From assembly GCF_027988105.1 (NCBI RefSeq), contig NZ_JAQJZJ010000001.1, positions 248,001-312,000 of the forward strand: a stretch of 64,000 bases of DNA, read 5' to 3'. Each line of letters starts with the position of its first letter. The stretch's first letter is position 1. The notes below the pieces were generated by a model. It was not told the origin of the DNA and searched no databases. It was given only the letters and a program-made list of their open reading frames with translations. This document shows, in pieces, positions 1 through 9,863 of this stretch. Source of the DNA: Pseudomonas aestuarii (GTDB lineage Bacteria > Pseudomonadota > Gammaproteobacteria > Pseudomonadales > Pseudomonadaceae). A program made the position numbers and the translations under genes.

Positions 1-1
1 C

Positions 2-511
2 ATGTACCACTCGGGCAAGAACCCGCTACGCAAGGTCAGCTACAAGAGTGACGGCGTGCCTATCGTCAAGAGCGAGGCCCAGCGTCGCCTGCACAAGGCC
101 TTCCTGCGTTACCACGACCCGAAAGGCTGGCCGATGCTGCGCGAGGCGCTGGAGCGCATGGGCCGCAGCGACCTGATCGGGCCGGGCAAGAACCAGTTGA
201 TCCCGCTGCATCAGCCGGCCACCGACAGCTACCAGAGCGCGCGCCGCAAGAACTCCACCCCAGTCGGCAGCAAGAAGGTCGGCGGGGCCGCTGCGGCTCG
301 CAGCCCGGGTGACAAGACCCGGCCGCTGCTGACTCAGCACACCGGTCTGCCGCCGCGCGACACTGGTGCCGCAGGCGGTAACCCCTGGGACAAGCGCGAG
401 CAGGCCAAGGCCGCTGCCCAGGTGCGCAATCAGCAGGCTGCCAAGGAACGCGCCGATGCCGCCAAGGGCAAGGGCAAGAAGCCGGCGAAGAAGCCAGCCG
501 TCCCGCGCTAA
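2..511 (+). CDS. YgiQ family radical SAM protein, C-terminal part (cut by window edge)
   Basis: This is the last 169 codons of a gene that begins before the window. The stretch starting MYHSGKNPLRKVSYKSD and the following KSEAQRRLHKAFLRYHDPKG match my memory of the C-terminal region of YgiQ (UPF0313) radical SAM proteins. The radical SAM core with its CxxxCxxC cluster lies upstream and cannot be seen. The last 60 residues are a basic, Ala/Lys-rich low-complexity tail (AAKGKGKKPAKKPA), usual for Pseudomonas members of the family. The first Met in the window is internal and is not the start. The substrate of YgiQ is not known to me. Three intergenic hairpins follow the stop. Confidence 0.85.
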   Translation: MYHSGKNPLRKVSYKSDGVPIVKSEAQRRLHKAFLRYHDPKGWPMLREALERMGRSDLIGPGKNQLIPLHQPATDSYQSARRKNSTPVGSKKVGGAAAARSPGDKTRPLLTQHTGLPPRDTGAAGGNPWDKREQAKAAAQVRNQQAAKERADAAKGKGKKPAKKPAVPR

Positions 512-531
512 CGGGTGTGACGGTTCGTAGG

Positions 532-562
532 ATGGGTTAGCCGCACAGCGGCGTAACCCACC
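532..562. repeat. short intergenic hairpin, GGGTTA...TAACCC type
   Basis: GGGTTAGCCGC and GCGGCGTAACCC pair as an imperfect hairpin with one bulged base and a two-base loop. The same style of element (GTGGATAA / TTATCCAC) is seen at 24368-24391. It lies 20 bp after the YgiQ stop and may end or stabilise that transcript. Confidence 0.6.
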
Positions 563-572
563 GAGCAGTCTG

Positions 573-632
573 TCGCGGCTAAAGCCTCTCCCGCGGGATT
601 TACGGTGTATGTGCAAGGGGCTTTAGCTGCGA
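573..632. repeat. REP-like hairpin, family A (copy 1)
   Basis: GCGGCTAAAGCCTC pairs with GGGGCTTTAGCTGC across about 28 bases. The motif GGCTAAAGCCcCTCCC recurs at 8925-9001 and 36872-36953, and its GGGAGGGGC arm also at 12451-12498, always between genes. This makes it a dispersed Pseudomonas REP-like family and not a single terminator. Confidence 0.7.
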
Positions 633-669
633 GCTTTTGCGCTGTTTAGAGTCCTGCCTTAACAGTCGG

Positions 670-734
670 GTAGGGCGGGTGCAACCCGCCAGGGTAAAGG
701 GTATGCAAGGCGCGGCGGGTTGCACCCGCCCTAC
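670..734. repeat. perfect 21-bp inverted repeat with 23-bp spacer
   Basis: The arm at 670-690 begins GTAGGGCGGGTGCAACCC, and the arm at 714-734 is its exact reverse complement. The element ends 20 bp from the stop of the Hsp70-like gene, between two convergent genes, so it could act as a bidirectional terminator or simply be a mobile REP-type sequence. No poly-T tract follows either arm. Confidence 0.75.
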
Positions 735-754
735 GTCTCTGTCCAGCGCTGCGC

Positions 755-2020
755 TCAGCCGTAACGCTTCTGCGCCTCGATGGCCAGGCCGCTGCCGATG
801 CTGCCGAAGGTGTTGCCTTCCACATGGCGGGCGTTGGGCAGCATCGCCGCGACACTCTGGCGCAACGCCGGGATGCCGCTGGAGCCGCCGGTAAAGAACA
901 CCGTATCGACCTGCTCGACGCTGACCCCGGCATCGCCGAGCAGTTGCGTCACGCTGGCGCGTACCCGTTCGAGCAGCGGCTCGATGGCGTTTTCAAACAG
1001 TTCGCGGGTCAATTCGGCAATCAGGCCAGGTTCTACCCGGCTCAGGTCGATAGGCCGGGCGTCCTCCTCGGTCAGGGCAATCTTGCTGTCTTCCACCTGC
1101 ATCGCCAGCCAATGGCCGTCGCGCCGCTCGATCAGCTTGAACAGGCGGTCGATGCCGATCGGGTCGAGGATGTCATAGCGCATGCTCTGCAACTGACGCT
1201 GCGACTGCGCCGAGTAGACCGCGTTGATGGTGTGCCAGGTGGCCAGGTTGAGGTGGGTGCTGGTGGGCATCGGCGCGGCGCTCTTCATCCGGCTGCCGTA
1301 ACCGAACAGCGGCATCACGCCCTGCAGGCTGAGTTGCTTGTCGAAGTCGGTGCCGCCGATGTGCACGCCGCCGGTGGCGAGGATGTCGTCATGCCGCTCG
1401 GCGACGCTGCGCCGCTCGGGCGCCAGGCGCACCAGGGAGAAGTCCGAGGTGCCGCCGCCGATGTCGACGATCAGCACCAGCTCCTCGCGGGCGATGCCCG
1501 ACTCGTAGTCAAAGGCCGCGGCGATCGGTTCGTACTGGAAGGACACGTCCTTGAAACCGAGTTTGTGCGCCACCGCCACCAGGGTGTTCTGCGCCTCCTG
1601 ATCGGCGAGCGGGTCGTCGTCGACGAAAAATACCGGGCGGCCGAGTACCACTTCCTCGAAGGGGCGCTGGGCCACGGCTTCGGCGCGAGTTTTCAGCTCG
1701 CCGATAAAGAACCCGAGCAGATCCTTGAACGGCAGGGCGCTGCCCAACACCGTGGTTTCGCTTTTCAGCAGCTTGGAACCGAGCAGGCTCTTCAGCGAGC
1801 GCATCAGTCGGCCTTCGTAACCTTCCAGGTATTCCTGCAGGGCCAGGCGGCCATAGACCGGGCGGCGCTCCTCAAGGTTGAAGAACACCACCGAGGGTAG
1901 GGTGATCTTGCCGTCTTCCAGTTCGATCAGGGGCTCGGCGTCGGGGCGCAGCCAGCCGACGGTGGAGTTGGAGGTGCCGAAGTCGATGCCGCAGGCGCGG
2001 GCGGGAGTGGAGAAAATCAT
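755..2020 (-). CDS. yegD: Hsp70 family protein, YegD-like (short, no substrate-binding domain)
   Basis: The 421-residue protein carries the actin/Hsp70 ATPase fold: phosphate-1 loop GIDFGTSNSTVGW near residues 11-23, phosphate-2 VDIGGGTSDF at 185-194 and the adenosine motif FFTGGSSG at 375-382. It stops where DnaK would begin its peptide-binding domain, which is the layout of E. coli YegD. It is therefore an ATPase of the chaperone family whose client is unknown. The start at 2020 puts the phosphate-1 loop at the usual distance from the N-terminus. It stands alone between a convergent YgiQ gene and a co-oriented YqaA-type membrane gene 72 bp upstream. Function beyond ATP binding is inference. 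Confidence 0.88.
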   Translation of the reverse strand: MIFSTPARACGIDFGTSNSTVGWLRPDAEPLIELEDGKITLPSVVFFNLEERRPVYGRLALQEYLEGYEGRLMRSLKSLLGSKLLKSETTVLGSALPFKDLLGFFIGELKTRAEAVAQRPFEEVVLGRPVFFVDDDPLADQEAQNTLVAVAHKLGFKDVSFQYEPIAAAFDYESGIAREELVLIVDIGGGTSDFSLVRLAPERRSVAERHDDILATGGVHIGGTDFDKQLSLQGVMPLFGYGSRMKSAAPMPTSTHLNLATWHTINAVYSAQSQRQLQSMRYDILDPIGIDRLFKLIERRDGHWLAMQVEDSKIALTEEDARPIDLSRVEPGLIAELTRELFENAIEPLLERVRASVTQLLGDAGVSVEQVDTVFFTGGSSGIPALRQSVAAMLPNARHVEGNTFGSIGSGLAIEAQKRYG

Positions 2021-2092
2021 GCGACGCGCTGTTCCTAGAAAAACGGCCGCGCATTCTATGGGATACGCCGCGCAAATGCTGCCGCAATTGGC

Positions 2093-2545
2093 CTATGCCG
2101 CGACGAACGATCCCCAGCCCAGGGTCAGCGCGGCCAGCGCCAGGTAGCGCCCGGTCTTGGCCAGGCCGACGATCAACAGAAAAACCCAGCAGCGCTCGCG
2201 CATCACCCCGGCGACCAGGGTCAAGGGATCGCCGATGATCGGCAGCCAGCTGAGCAGCAGCGACCAGCGTCCGTAGCGCGTATACCAGCCCTGCGCCTGC
2301 TGCAGGCGCTGCTCGTTGACCGGGAACCAGCGGCGCTGGCGGAAGTGCTCGAGGTAGCGCCCGAGCTGCCAGTTGACCAGCGAGCCGAGGACATTGCCGA
2401 CGCTGGCCACTGCCACCAGCAGCCACAACAGGTAGGCATCGCTGAGCAGCAGGCTGACCAGCACCGCCTCGGAGCCCAATGGCAGCAAGGTCGCGGCGCC
2501 GAAGGCCGAGAGAAACAGGCCCAGGTAGGCGGAGAGGGTCAGCAT
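2093..2545 (-). CDS. YqaA family (DedA/SNARE-associated type) inner-membrane protein
   Basis: The 150-residue protein has four or five hydrophobic segments and a central loop with the pattern GSLVNWQLGRYLE and later GRWSLLLSWLPIIGDPLT, which resembles YqaA and the wider VTT/DedA group. DedA-group proteins are linked to lipid flipping and membrane homeostasis, but for YqaA the role is not established. The length fits the family, so the gene looks complete. It is followed on the same strand by the Hsp70-like gene and preceded by another membrane protein, with 46 bp between them. Confidence 0.8.
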   Translation of the reverse strand: MLTLSAYLGLFLSAFGAATLLPLGSEAVLVSLLLSDAYLLWLLVAVASVGNVLGSLVNWQLGRYLEHFRQRRWFPVNEQRLQQAQGWYTRYGRWSLLLSWLPIIGDPLTLVAGVMRERCWVFLLIVGLAKTGRYLALAALTLGWGSFVAA

Positions 2546-2591
2546 CGTGGGCGCGCCTGGCGGCTAAGCGCCGCCGTAGCGGCAGGCGGAC

Positions 2592-3314
2592 TTAGGATTC
2601 CTGCTCGACACCGGCCATGATCTCTTCCAGCTTCAAGCCGGTCAGGCCATGGATGGTGCGCCAGAGGTAATAGAAGATCGCCATCATCATGATCATCGAG
2701 GGGATGGCGATCATCGGGTAGCTGAGCAGATTCATGCGGCCCAATTCGGCATTGAAGGCCTCGCTGCCGGACGGGCTGATGACGATCCACTTGGCCAGCA
2801 CATAGTTCATCGCCGAAGAAAAGAAGAAGGTGCCACTCAACCAGTAGGTGGCGGTCAGCAGGCGTGTTTCGAAATGCTGGGTATGACCGCCCTGTTCCAG
2901 GCGCTCATGGATCTTGTCGACATTGAGCACGCTTTTATTGAACAGCATGGTGCGGATCAGCGGGTAGCGGGTGCGGGTCGACACCAGAACGACAATGCCG
3001 ATCAAACCAGGAACCGCGGCCTCCTTGATCGCCAGCCACTGGTTGTCCAGCTTGAGCAGGCCGATGCCGCCGGTCAGCAATACGCTGACCAGGCCGAGCA
3101 GGGCGATGAAGTTGAATTTACGGTACTTGACCAGCTCGAAGGTGCCCCAGCCGAGGGGGAACGCCAGTGCCAGGATCAGCGCGCCATCGGCACCGAGCCT
3201 GGCTTCGCCGCTGAGCTTCATGAGGATCAGCGAGGGAATCAGAATGCTGACCAGCAAATCCACAAGCGGGCGGGGTTTGTGTGTAACGGTGGAGCTGTGA
3301 GTGGTATCGGTCAT
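2592..3314 (-). CDS. VC0807-like multi-pass membrane protein
   Basis: With the start at 3314 (MTDTTHSSTVTHKP) the protein has 240 residues. The frame is open further upstream, but that extension (RLGWRSRLRQAI) lacks the look of a natural N-terminus. At least six hydrophobic segments are visible, including LVDLLVSILIPSLILMKL near the N-terminus and MIAIPSMIMMMAIFYYLW near the end. The pattern of RTRYPLIRTMLFN followed by WLSGTFFFSSAMNYVLAK recalls the VC0807 family, which has no defined biochemical role. Similar genes are sometimes annotated as transporters; I see no transport signature that would support this. Confidence 0.72.
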   Translation of the reverse strand: MTDTTHSSTVTHKPRPLVDLLVSILIPSLILMKLSGEARLGADGALILALAFPLGWGTFELVKYRKFNFIALLGLVSVLLTGGIGLLKLDNQWLAIKEAAVPGLIGIVVLVSTRTRYPLIRTMLFNKSVLNVDKIHERLEQGGHTQHFETRLLTATYWLSGTFFFSSAMNYVLAKWIVISPSGSEAFNAELGRMNLLSYPMIAIPSMIMMMAIFYYLWRTIHGLTGLKLEEIMAGVEQES

Positions 3315-3475
3315 GTCGATCAAGGCGCAGGGATGAAGGGTGATGATCGCCTGCCTGAGCCGCGACCGCCAGCCCAACCGACGGTTGGAGCATGACAAAG
3401 TTGTGCGCTGGCGAGCTGCGAACCGAGGACTGCCTCGCTTGGTATCCGGGATCGATGGCGGGCTCGGGGCGAATT

Positions 3476-3964
3476 TCAGCGGGGCGCCGATTTGAGCCGG
3501 GCCATTCGCTCAAGGCTCGCCGCGGGCCAGAAGGCCGAGCTGCGGTAGTACCCGGGCACCGCTGGAATGTCCTCGGGCAGCACCAGCCAGGGCAGTTTCG
3601 AGGCGGTGTGGATGTGAATATCCGGCGGGCAGCGCCACGCTTTGTCCAGGCTGCCCACGCGGACGAAACACAGGCTATCGCCGGCCGCCCCATAGTGGCT
3701 CCACAGGGCGACGTGGCAGCGCGGACAGCGGGCGATGCGCTGGCCCTTGCCGCTGGCGGACGGCGTATCGACCATCATTACGTCACCACTCAGCAGTTCC
3801 ACCCGGCTACTTTCGATCAGGGCATTGAGGGCGAAGGCGCTGCCGCTTTCGCGCTGGCACCAGTTGCAGTGGCAGGCATGCACGAACAGCGGCGTTGCCG
3901 TCATGCGGTAGCGCACATGACGGCAACTGCAGCCGCCCTCATGGATGTGCTTGGGGTCGCTCAT
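3476..3964 (-). CDS. GFA family zinc-binding protein (Gfa/CENP-V type)
   Basis: The 162-residue protein from MSDPKHIHEGG contains the zinc-ligand pattern of the glutathione-dependent formaldehyde-activating (GFA) fold: CSCRHVRY near residues 12-19, CHCNWCQRESGSAF near residues 31-44 and CPRCHVALW near residue 80. The closing half with SLCFVRVGSLD and DIHIHTASKLPW is also typical. Only a few members are known to act on S-hydroxymethylglutathione, so the reaction here is open. An upstream in-frame Met at 4063 exists, but it would add 33 residues with no family match, so the start at 3964 is preferred. Neighbours do not point to a pathway. Confidence 0.88.
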   Translation of the reverse strand: MSDPKHIHEGGCSCRHVRYRMTATPLFVHACHCNWCQRESGSAFALNALIESSRVELLSGDVMMVDTPSASGKGQRIARCPRCHVALWSHYGAAGDSLCFVRVGSLDKAWRCPPDIHIHTASKLPWLVLPEDIPAVPGYYRSSAFWPAASLERMARLKSAPR

Positions 3965-4091
3965 GAGCTGGTTTTCCCTGGCATCACTGACTTCAGTAAA
4001 GCAGAGCGACCAGCGGTGCCAGTCGGCGCTTGCAAATAATGCGTGGGTGGCGCATATGCGCACTTGAAGACTAATCGAAGAGGGTCAAACC

Positions 4092-4358
4092 ATGGCAGGC
4101 GGATGGGCCAGCGACGGCGCCGTGCAGGAACAGATCGACAGCAGCATCGAGGATGCTATCGCCCAAGCTCGCAGCCAGCTGCCGCGAGGACAAAGCCTGA
4201 GTCATTGCGAGGAGTGTGATGCTGCCATCCCCGAGGCGCGGCAACTGGCCATCCCCGGTGTGCGCCTATGCGTCGCCTGTCAGGGTGCCCGTGATCAGGC
4301 GCAGAAGATCGGCGGTGGCTACAACCGGCGGGGGAGCAAGGACAGTCAGTTGCGCTGA
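4092..4358 (+). CDS. DksA/TraR family C4-type zinc finger protein (YbiI-like)
   Basis: The 88-residue protein starts MAGGWASDGAVQEQID and has the zinc finger CEECDAAIPEAR...CVACQ, with two CxxC pairs separated by about 17 residues as in DksA and TraR. It is much shorter than DksA (about 150) and lacks the long coiled coil, so it resembles YbiI, TraR and the phage-type short members that may enter the RNA polymerase secondary channel. Whether it binds polymerase is inference. The start at 4092 is preceded by a purine-rich AGAGGG stretch at 4079-4084. It is divergent from the GFA gene. Confidence 0.87.
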   Translation: MAGGWASDGAVQEQIDSSIEDAIAQARSQLPRGQSLSHCEECDAAIPEARQLAIPGVRLCVACQGARDQAQKIGGGYNRRGSKDSQLR

Positions 4359-4513
4359 TGCGCAGAGGCGCGGGCGACGGAGGCCCTGACGCAGCTGGGT
4401 GGCGGCGCGCCGTCGACAGCAGTGGACTAGTCTTCAAGCATGGGGCTGCGCGGGCGCATGTCCCTGGGCGGGGGGGATTGTGCAAGTCTTTCCTGAGCAG
4501 AGGGGCAGACGCC

Positions 4514-5254
4514 ATGAAGCTTCAGTCAATGTTACTCGGTGCCCTGGCACTGTCGTTACTCCAGCCGGCGGCTCTCGCCAAGGACAAGCGCGAATATACC
4601 GACGGCTTTCCACTCGGCGAATGTGATTTCGCCAGCGTCGGCGAGAATCAATACTTCCCGTTGCAGCCTGGCCGAGAGGCTCATTTCAATAACCTCCAGT
4701 GCGTTGCCGAAGGCGAGTGCGCCGAGGTCGAAGAGTTGGTCATCCGCGTGCTCAATGACACGCGCGATGTAACCCTCACCATCAATGGCGAGGCAACCAC
4801 GGTGACCACCCGGATCGTCGAGGAAGTCGAGACGGTAGACGGGCAACTGGCGGAGATCTCCCGCAATTTCTTTGCCGAATGCGGCGCGACCCAGGACGTC
4901 TACTACTTTGGCGAAGAAGTGGATATCTACCAGGCTGGTGTGGTCGTCAGCCATGAGGGTGAATGGCTGGCCGGTACTGGCGCTGCATTGCCTGGCATCA
5001 TCATGTCCGGCGGCGCCTTTCTGTTGGGCGCGCGTTATTTTCAGGAAGTCGCGCCCGGGGTGGCCATGGATCGCGCCGAGCACATTGCCGCTGACCTTTC
5101 ATCAGAGGTGGCAGGCGGAGCGATGGAGGGCTGGGTTGAGGTTGAAGAGAGCACCGAGCTGGATAAGAAATCGCGCTCGAGCAAGATCTATTGCCCAGGC
5201 GCGGGGCTGGTTGTCGATGATGACCTTGAACTGACATTTGTGCTGGAACCCTGA
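4514..5254 (+). CDS. secreted protein of unknown family
   Basis: From ATG 4514 the protein has 246 residues with a clear signal peptide: MKLQSMLLGALALSLLQPAALA followed by KDKR. The mature part is acidic and rich in beta-type sequence, with cysteines at CDF, CVAEGEC, CGATQ and YCPGAG that could form disulfides in the periplasm. I recognise no domain. The frame is open back to 4358, but AGAGGGG (4499-4505) sits at ribosome-binding distance before 4514 and the signal peptide begins there, so this start is firm. It is a single gene flanked by a convergent solute-binding-like gene. Confidence 0.75.
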   Translation: MKLQSMLLGALALSLLQPAALAKDKREYTDGFPLGECDFASVGENQYFPLQPGREAHFNNLQCVAEGECAEVEELVIRVLNDTRDVTLTINGEATTVTTRIVEEVETVDGQLAEISRNFFAECGATQDVYYFGEEVDIYQAGVVVSHEGEWLAGTGAALPGIIMSGGAFLLGARYFQEVAPGVAMDRAEHIAADLSSEVAGGAMEGWVEVEESTELDKKSRSSKIYCPGAGLVVDDDLELTFVLEP

Positions 5255-5330
5255 GCGCGTGGCAACAGCGGGGCGGATGCGCTGTCCGTGGTGGTGGTCA
5301 ACCAGCGTGTTCGCCTCAACTCCGGGGCAA

Positions 5331-6062
5331 TCATTGCCCGGGTAGCGTCGCAATGGCGTGGTTGAGCCGATCCATCTCCTCTGGCGGCACATCCTTGCCG
5401 CAGACAATGTAGCGTTCCAGGCCTGGCGGCATATCGCCGAATTGATATTCGGCGATCTGACTCAGCGCCTGATCCTGGCTGCGCAGGTAGTGCCAGTCAG
5501 CCTGGTCCGCCAGCATGTAGTCGATGCGATTGGCCGCCAGCATGGCGATCATGCTGGCGGGCGACACCGTGACGCGTTCAACCCGGTTGGCGCTGTGGGC
5601 GATCTGCCGGTCCAGGATGGGACCGTAGGACACCCCGTCGACCACCCCGAGGGAGATGTTCGGATCGGCCATCAGGGCAGCGAAGCTGGCGTGGGCCTGG
5701 ATCGAGGCGAGCGCCTGGGGGCTGACCAGAAGCAGCTGAGGCGGGTCGACATGAAACGCCAGGCTGAACTGGGCAATTTGCTCGCGCTCCGGCAAGCGAT
5801 ACCAGCCGATCGAGCAGTAGCGGGCCTTGCCCCGCCGCAAGTCTCGCCAGATGCGCTTGGATGGGCGCTCGACAAATACTGCGGGTACCTCGGCCAGGGC
5901 AAATAGGCGTTTGGCGCGTAGCAGCAGGAATCCTCGCGCCCTACCGTTTTCCAGGTAGTGGTAGGGCGGCTTGTCACGCCAGGCCACGGTAATGGGCTCG
6001 GCCGCCGAGGCAGGCAAGAGCGGCAAGCAGCACGCCGCGCCGATCAGCAGCAGCGCTCTCAT
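5331..6062 (-). CDS. periplasmic solute-binding-like protein (family 3 type)
   Basis: The 243-residue protein begins with a signal peptide (MRALLLIGAACCLPLLPASA, then AEPITVAWRDKPPYHYLENG). The latter stretch, followed by RARGFLLLRAKRLFALA, is the opening of the type-3 periplasmic binding fold (SBP_bac_3). No permease or ATPase gene lies beside it, which is common for the many orphan members in Pseudomonas that may be sensors or have lost their transporter. The ligand-binding Arg/Asp pair of amino-acid binders is not obvious. It is divergent from a second protein of the same fold (6348-7187). Confidence 0.75.
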   Translation of the reverse strand: MRALLLIGAACCLPLLPASAAEPITVAWRDKPPYHYLENGRARGFLLLRAKRLFALAEVPAVFVERPSKRIWRDLRRGKARYCSIGWYRLPEREQIAQFSLAFHVDPPQLLLVSPQALASIQAHASFAALMADPNISLGVVDGVSYGPILDRQIAHSANRVERVTVSPASMIAMLAANRIDYMLADQADWHYLRSQDQALSQIAEYQFGDMPPGLERYIVCGKDVPPEEMDRLNHAIATLPGQ

Positions 6063-6347
6063 GTGCGGTGCTCATTGCAGGTCATGCTCATACGCTCTCC
6101 GGCGTGATTCGCTCAGTTCCTGAACGCCTTGCTTGACGGGTACTGCACGCAGTATCGCCGCGGCTCTGGTGCCGGGCAATCCTGGCGGCGGTGGGTTGCT
6201 GGCGTTTTGGCTTGCCTGGTGGTATCTGCCGAGTGGCGCGCACACAACGCCAGGCGCCCGCGCATTCGAAGTAATGCTGAAGGATGGCCGGTGGCTCATC
6301 TATAATTCGTCGCAATGGGTGTCATCCGTGATTCAAGAGGCCGGTCG
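6063..6347. other. divergent intergenic region between two solute-binding-like genes
   Basis: This 285-bp region must hold the promoters of both flanking genes. I see AGAGG at 6331-6335 serving as the ribosome-binding site for the plus-strand gene. No confident -35/-10 pair, operator or repeat was found. Confidence 0.5.
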
Positions 6348-7187
6348 ATGACTGCACAACAAAGTGATCCGCTGGCGAAGGGCGCCCGGACCTGGGGCAT
6401 GGCGCTATCAGCAGGGCCTCGAATCCTGGTGCGCAGCTTATTGCTCTGCAGCCTGTGGCTGTGTGGCGTATCCACTGGCCAGGCCACCGAGTTGCTGTTG
6501 TATACCGAGGAAAATCCGCCGCTGAACTTCAGCCGGGGAGAGCAACCCACGGGTTTTGCTACGGAGATCATCGAGCAACTGGCGGCGCGTACCGGAGATA
6601 CGGTGCGCATTGAGCTGGGCCCCTGGACCCGTGGCTACAGCAAGGCGATGAACGAGCGCAATGTCGGCGTCTTCAGCACGGCGCGCATCGCCGAGCGGGA
6701 AACGCACTTTCAGTGGGTCGGGCCGCTGACCCAGACCCTCAACCGCTTCTACACCCGCAAGGGCTCCGGCTTGCAAGTTGCCAGCCTGGAGGCGGCGCAA
6801 GCCAGGCGCCTGGTCCTGCCGCGCCAGTGGTACAGCTACGAGTACCTGGCGACCCAGGGTTTTCGCAATATCTACACGGTGACTTCTGCCGAGAAGATGA
6901 TGCAGATGTTCAGCAAGGGCCGCGCCGATACGCTGGCAGTCAGCGACATTGCCCTGCCGGGCCTGCTGGCCATGGTCGGCATGACCCCCGATCAGGTCGA
7001 GCCGCAGTTCGTCTTCCTCCAGCATGAGTCGTACCTGGCTTTTTCCCCCGCCACGGACCAGGCAGTGGTGGCGCGCTGGCAACTCGCGCTGGATGAGCTC
7101 AAGCGCGACGGCAGTTTTACCAGCACCTTTCAGCGCTGGTTTCCCCATCAGGACGTGCCGCCGCGTTTGATCGAGGCCAGCCGCTAG
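6348..7187 (+). CDS. periplasmic solute-binding-like protein (family 3 type)
   Basis: The likely start is ATG 6348 (MTAQQSDPLAKG), 12 bases after the AG of an AGAGG site; an internal Met at 6399 would give a more classical signal peptide (ILVRSLLLCSLWLCGVSTGQA). The mature region opens with TELLLYTEENPPLNFSRGEQ and then PTGFATEIIEQLAARTGD, the standard start of SBP_bac_3 proteins. The closing FQRWFPHQDVPP fits the end of this fold. No transporter genes adjoin it. It may be an orphan binding protein; the ligand is unknown. Its stop is one base from the end of convergent ureC. Confidence 0.8.
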   Translation: MTAQQSDPLAKGARTWGMALSAGPRILVRSLLLCSLWLCGVSTGQATELLLYTEENPPLNFSRGEQPTGFATEIIEQLAARTGDTVRIELGPWTRGYSKAMNERNVGVFSTARIAERETHFQWVGPLTQTLNRFYTRKGSGLQVASLEAAQARRLVLPRQWYSYEYLATQGFRNIYTVTSAEKMMQMFSKGRADTLAVSDIALPGLLAMVGMTPDQVEPQFVFLQHESYLAFSPATDQAVVARWQLALDELKRDGSFTSTFQRWFPHQDVPPRLIEASR

Positions 7188-7188
7188 C

Positions 7189-8889
<1,701 letters not shown>

Positions 8890-8924
8890 CAAAAAAGTCC
8901 TGAGACAGTGCGTTTGCTTAAGTG

Positions 8925-9001
8925 CTGTGGGAGGGGCCGGGCGGTACTCCGTTTTAGCCGCTAATAGAGCAACATCCTCGCGGCTAGAGCCCCTCCCACA
9001 G
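8925..9001. repeat. REP-like hairpin, family A (copy 2), inside the ure operon
   Basis: The outer arms CTGTGGGAGGGGC (8925-8937) and GCCCCTCCCACAG (8989-9001) are perfectly complementary over 13 bp. Inside them TTTTAGCCG and CGGCTAGAG form a second partial stem. It lies in the 126-bp gap between ureB and ureC, so it would be transcribed as a structured intercistronic RNA. Confidence 0.8.
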
Positions 9002-9015
9002 GCCCTGAAATGCGC

Positions 9016-9324
9016 TCAATCCAGCTCGCCCATCACCCGGCCGGCAAAGCCGAAGACACGGCGATGACCCGCCAGCTCGACCAGTTCCACCTCGCGGCTC
9101 TGCCCCGGCTCGAAGCGCACTGCGGTGCCGGCGGCGATGTTCAGGCGCATGCCGCGTGTACTCGGCCGATCAAAACTGAGCGCATCGTTGCTCTCGAAGA
9201 AGTGATAGTGCGAGCCGACCTGGATCGGCCGGTCGCCGCTGTTGGCCACGCTCAGGGTCAGGGTGCGGCGGCCGGGGTTGAGTTCGATCTCGCCAGCCTG
9301 GATCTGGTACTCACCGGGAGTCAT
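9016..9324 (-). CDS. ureB: urease subunit beta
   Basis: The 102-residue protein starts [20 protein letters not shown] and holds the family hallmarks [17 protein letters not shown] and [15 protein letters not shown]. UreB forms part of the (UreABC)3 urease complex and supports the alpha subunit; it carries no catalytic residue. Length and both ends are normal. Its start codon overlaps the stop of the acetyltransferase gene upstream in an ATGA junction (9321-9324), which points to translational coupling and to a single transcript. Confidence 0.97.
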   Translation of the reverse strand: MTPGEYQIQAGEIELNPGRRTLTLSVANSGDRPIQVGSHYHFFESNDALSFDRPSTRGMRLNIAAGTAVRFEPGQSREVELVELAGHRRVFGFAGRVMGELD

Positions 9325-9857
9325 GTGCTCGCTCCGTGCAGGGTCTTGAAGTAGAGGGCGGTCGAGTGATAGTCACCGTTGGGGCCGCAGGTGTAGTCCG
9401 GGATCTCGCCCACCCGGGTGTAGCCGAGCGCACGGTAGAAGGCTTCCGCCGGGGCGCCGACCTGGGCGTCGAGGGTCAGCAGGCCGCGCTGGTGTAGCCG
9501 CGCTCCCTGCTCCAGGGCCGTCATCAACTGCTGGCCGAGACCATGGCGTTGCGCCTGTCGCCGCACCAGCATCTTCTGCACCTGGGCCCGGTGGCCAGCG
9601 TCGGGCTGCTGGCACAGCTCGAGCTGCACGCTGGCCTGCACCTGCTCGTCCCTGACTACCACCCAGAGCAACAGGCTGCCCTGCTGGATATCGCTGAGTA
9701 CCTGGTCGAAATAGTCGCGCGCCTGCGCGGCATCCAGGTCGGCCCTGAACCCTAACGACCAGCCCTGGCCGACGGCTTCGAGTAACAGCTCGATCAGGCC
9801 GGGGCGGTAATGGGCGAAGCTTTCAGCGGTGACGCGACGCAGCTGGGCAGTATTCAT
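9321..9857 (-). CDS. GNAT family acetyltransferase within the urease operon
   Basis: The 178-residue protein has the acetyl-CoA binding signature of the GNAT fold, [17 protein letters not shown], where R/QxxGxG/A is present as RHGLGQ near residue 104. The C-terminal [18 protein letters not shown] is the usual beta-5/beta-7 ending. The substrate is unknown. The stop overlaps ureB and only 6 bp separate it from the second acetyltransferase, so it belongs to the urease transcript. In the P. aeruginosa urease cluster as I recall it, only one acetyltransferase sits here; this would be the additional gene. Confidence 0.85.
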   Translation of the reverse strand: MNTAQLRRVTAESFAHYRPGLIELLLEAVGQGWSLGFRADLDAAQARDYFDQVLSDIQQGSLLLWVVVRDEQVQASVQLELCQQPDAGHRAQVQKMLVRRQAQRHGLGQQLMTALEQGARLHQRGLLTLDAQVGAPAEAFYRALGYTRVGEIPDYTCGPNGDYHSTALYFKTLHGAST

Positions 9858-9863
9858 CCTGGG

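Noticed and set aside
824..1900. 358-codon open frame antisense to the Hsp70-like gene
   Set aside because: It is the mirror of a well-supported coding frame in GC-rich DNA, and its product is His/Gln/Gly-rich without any motif.
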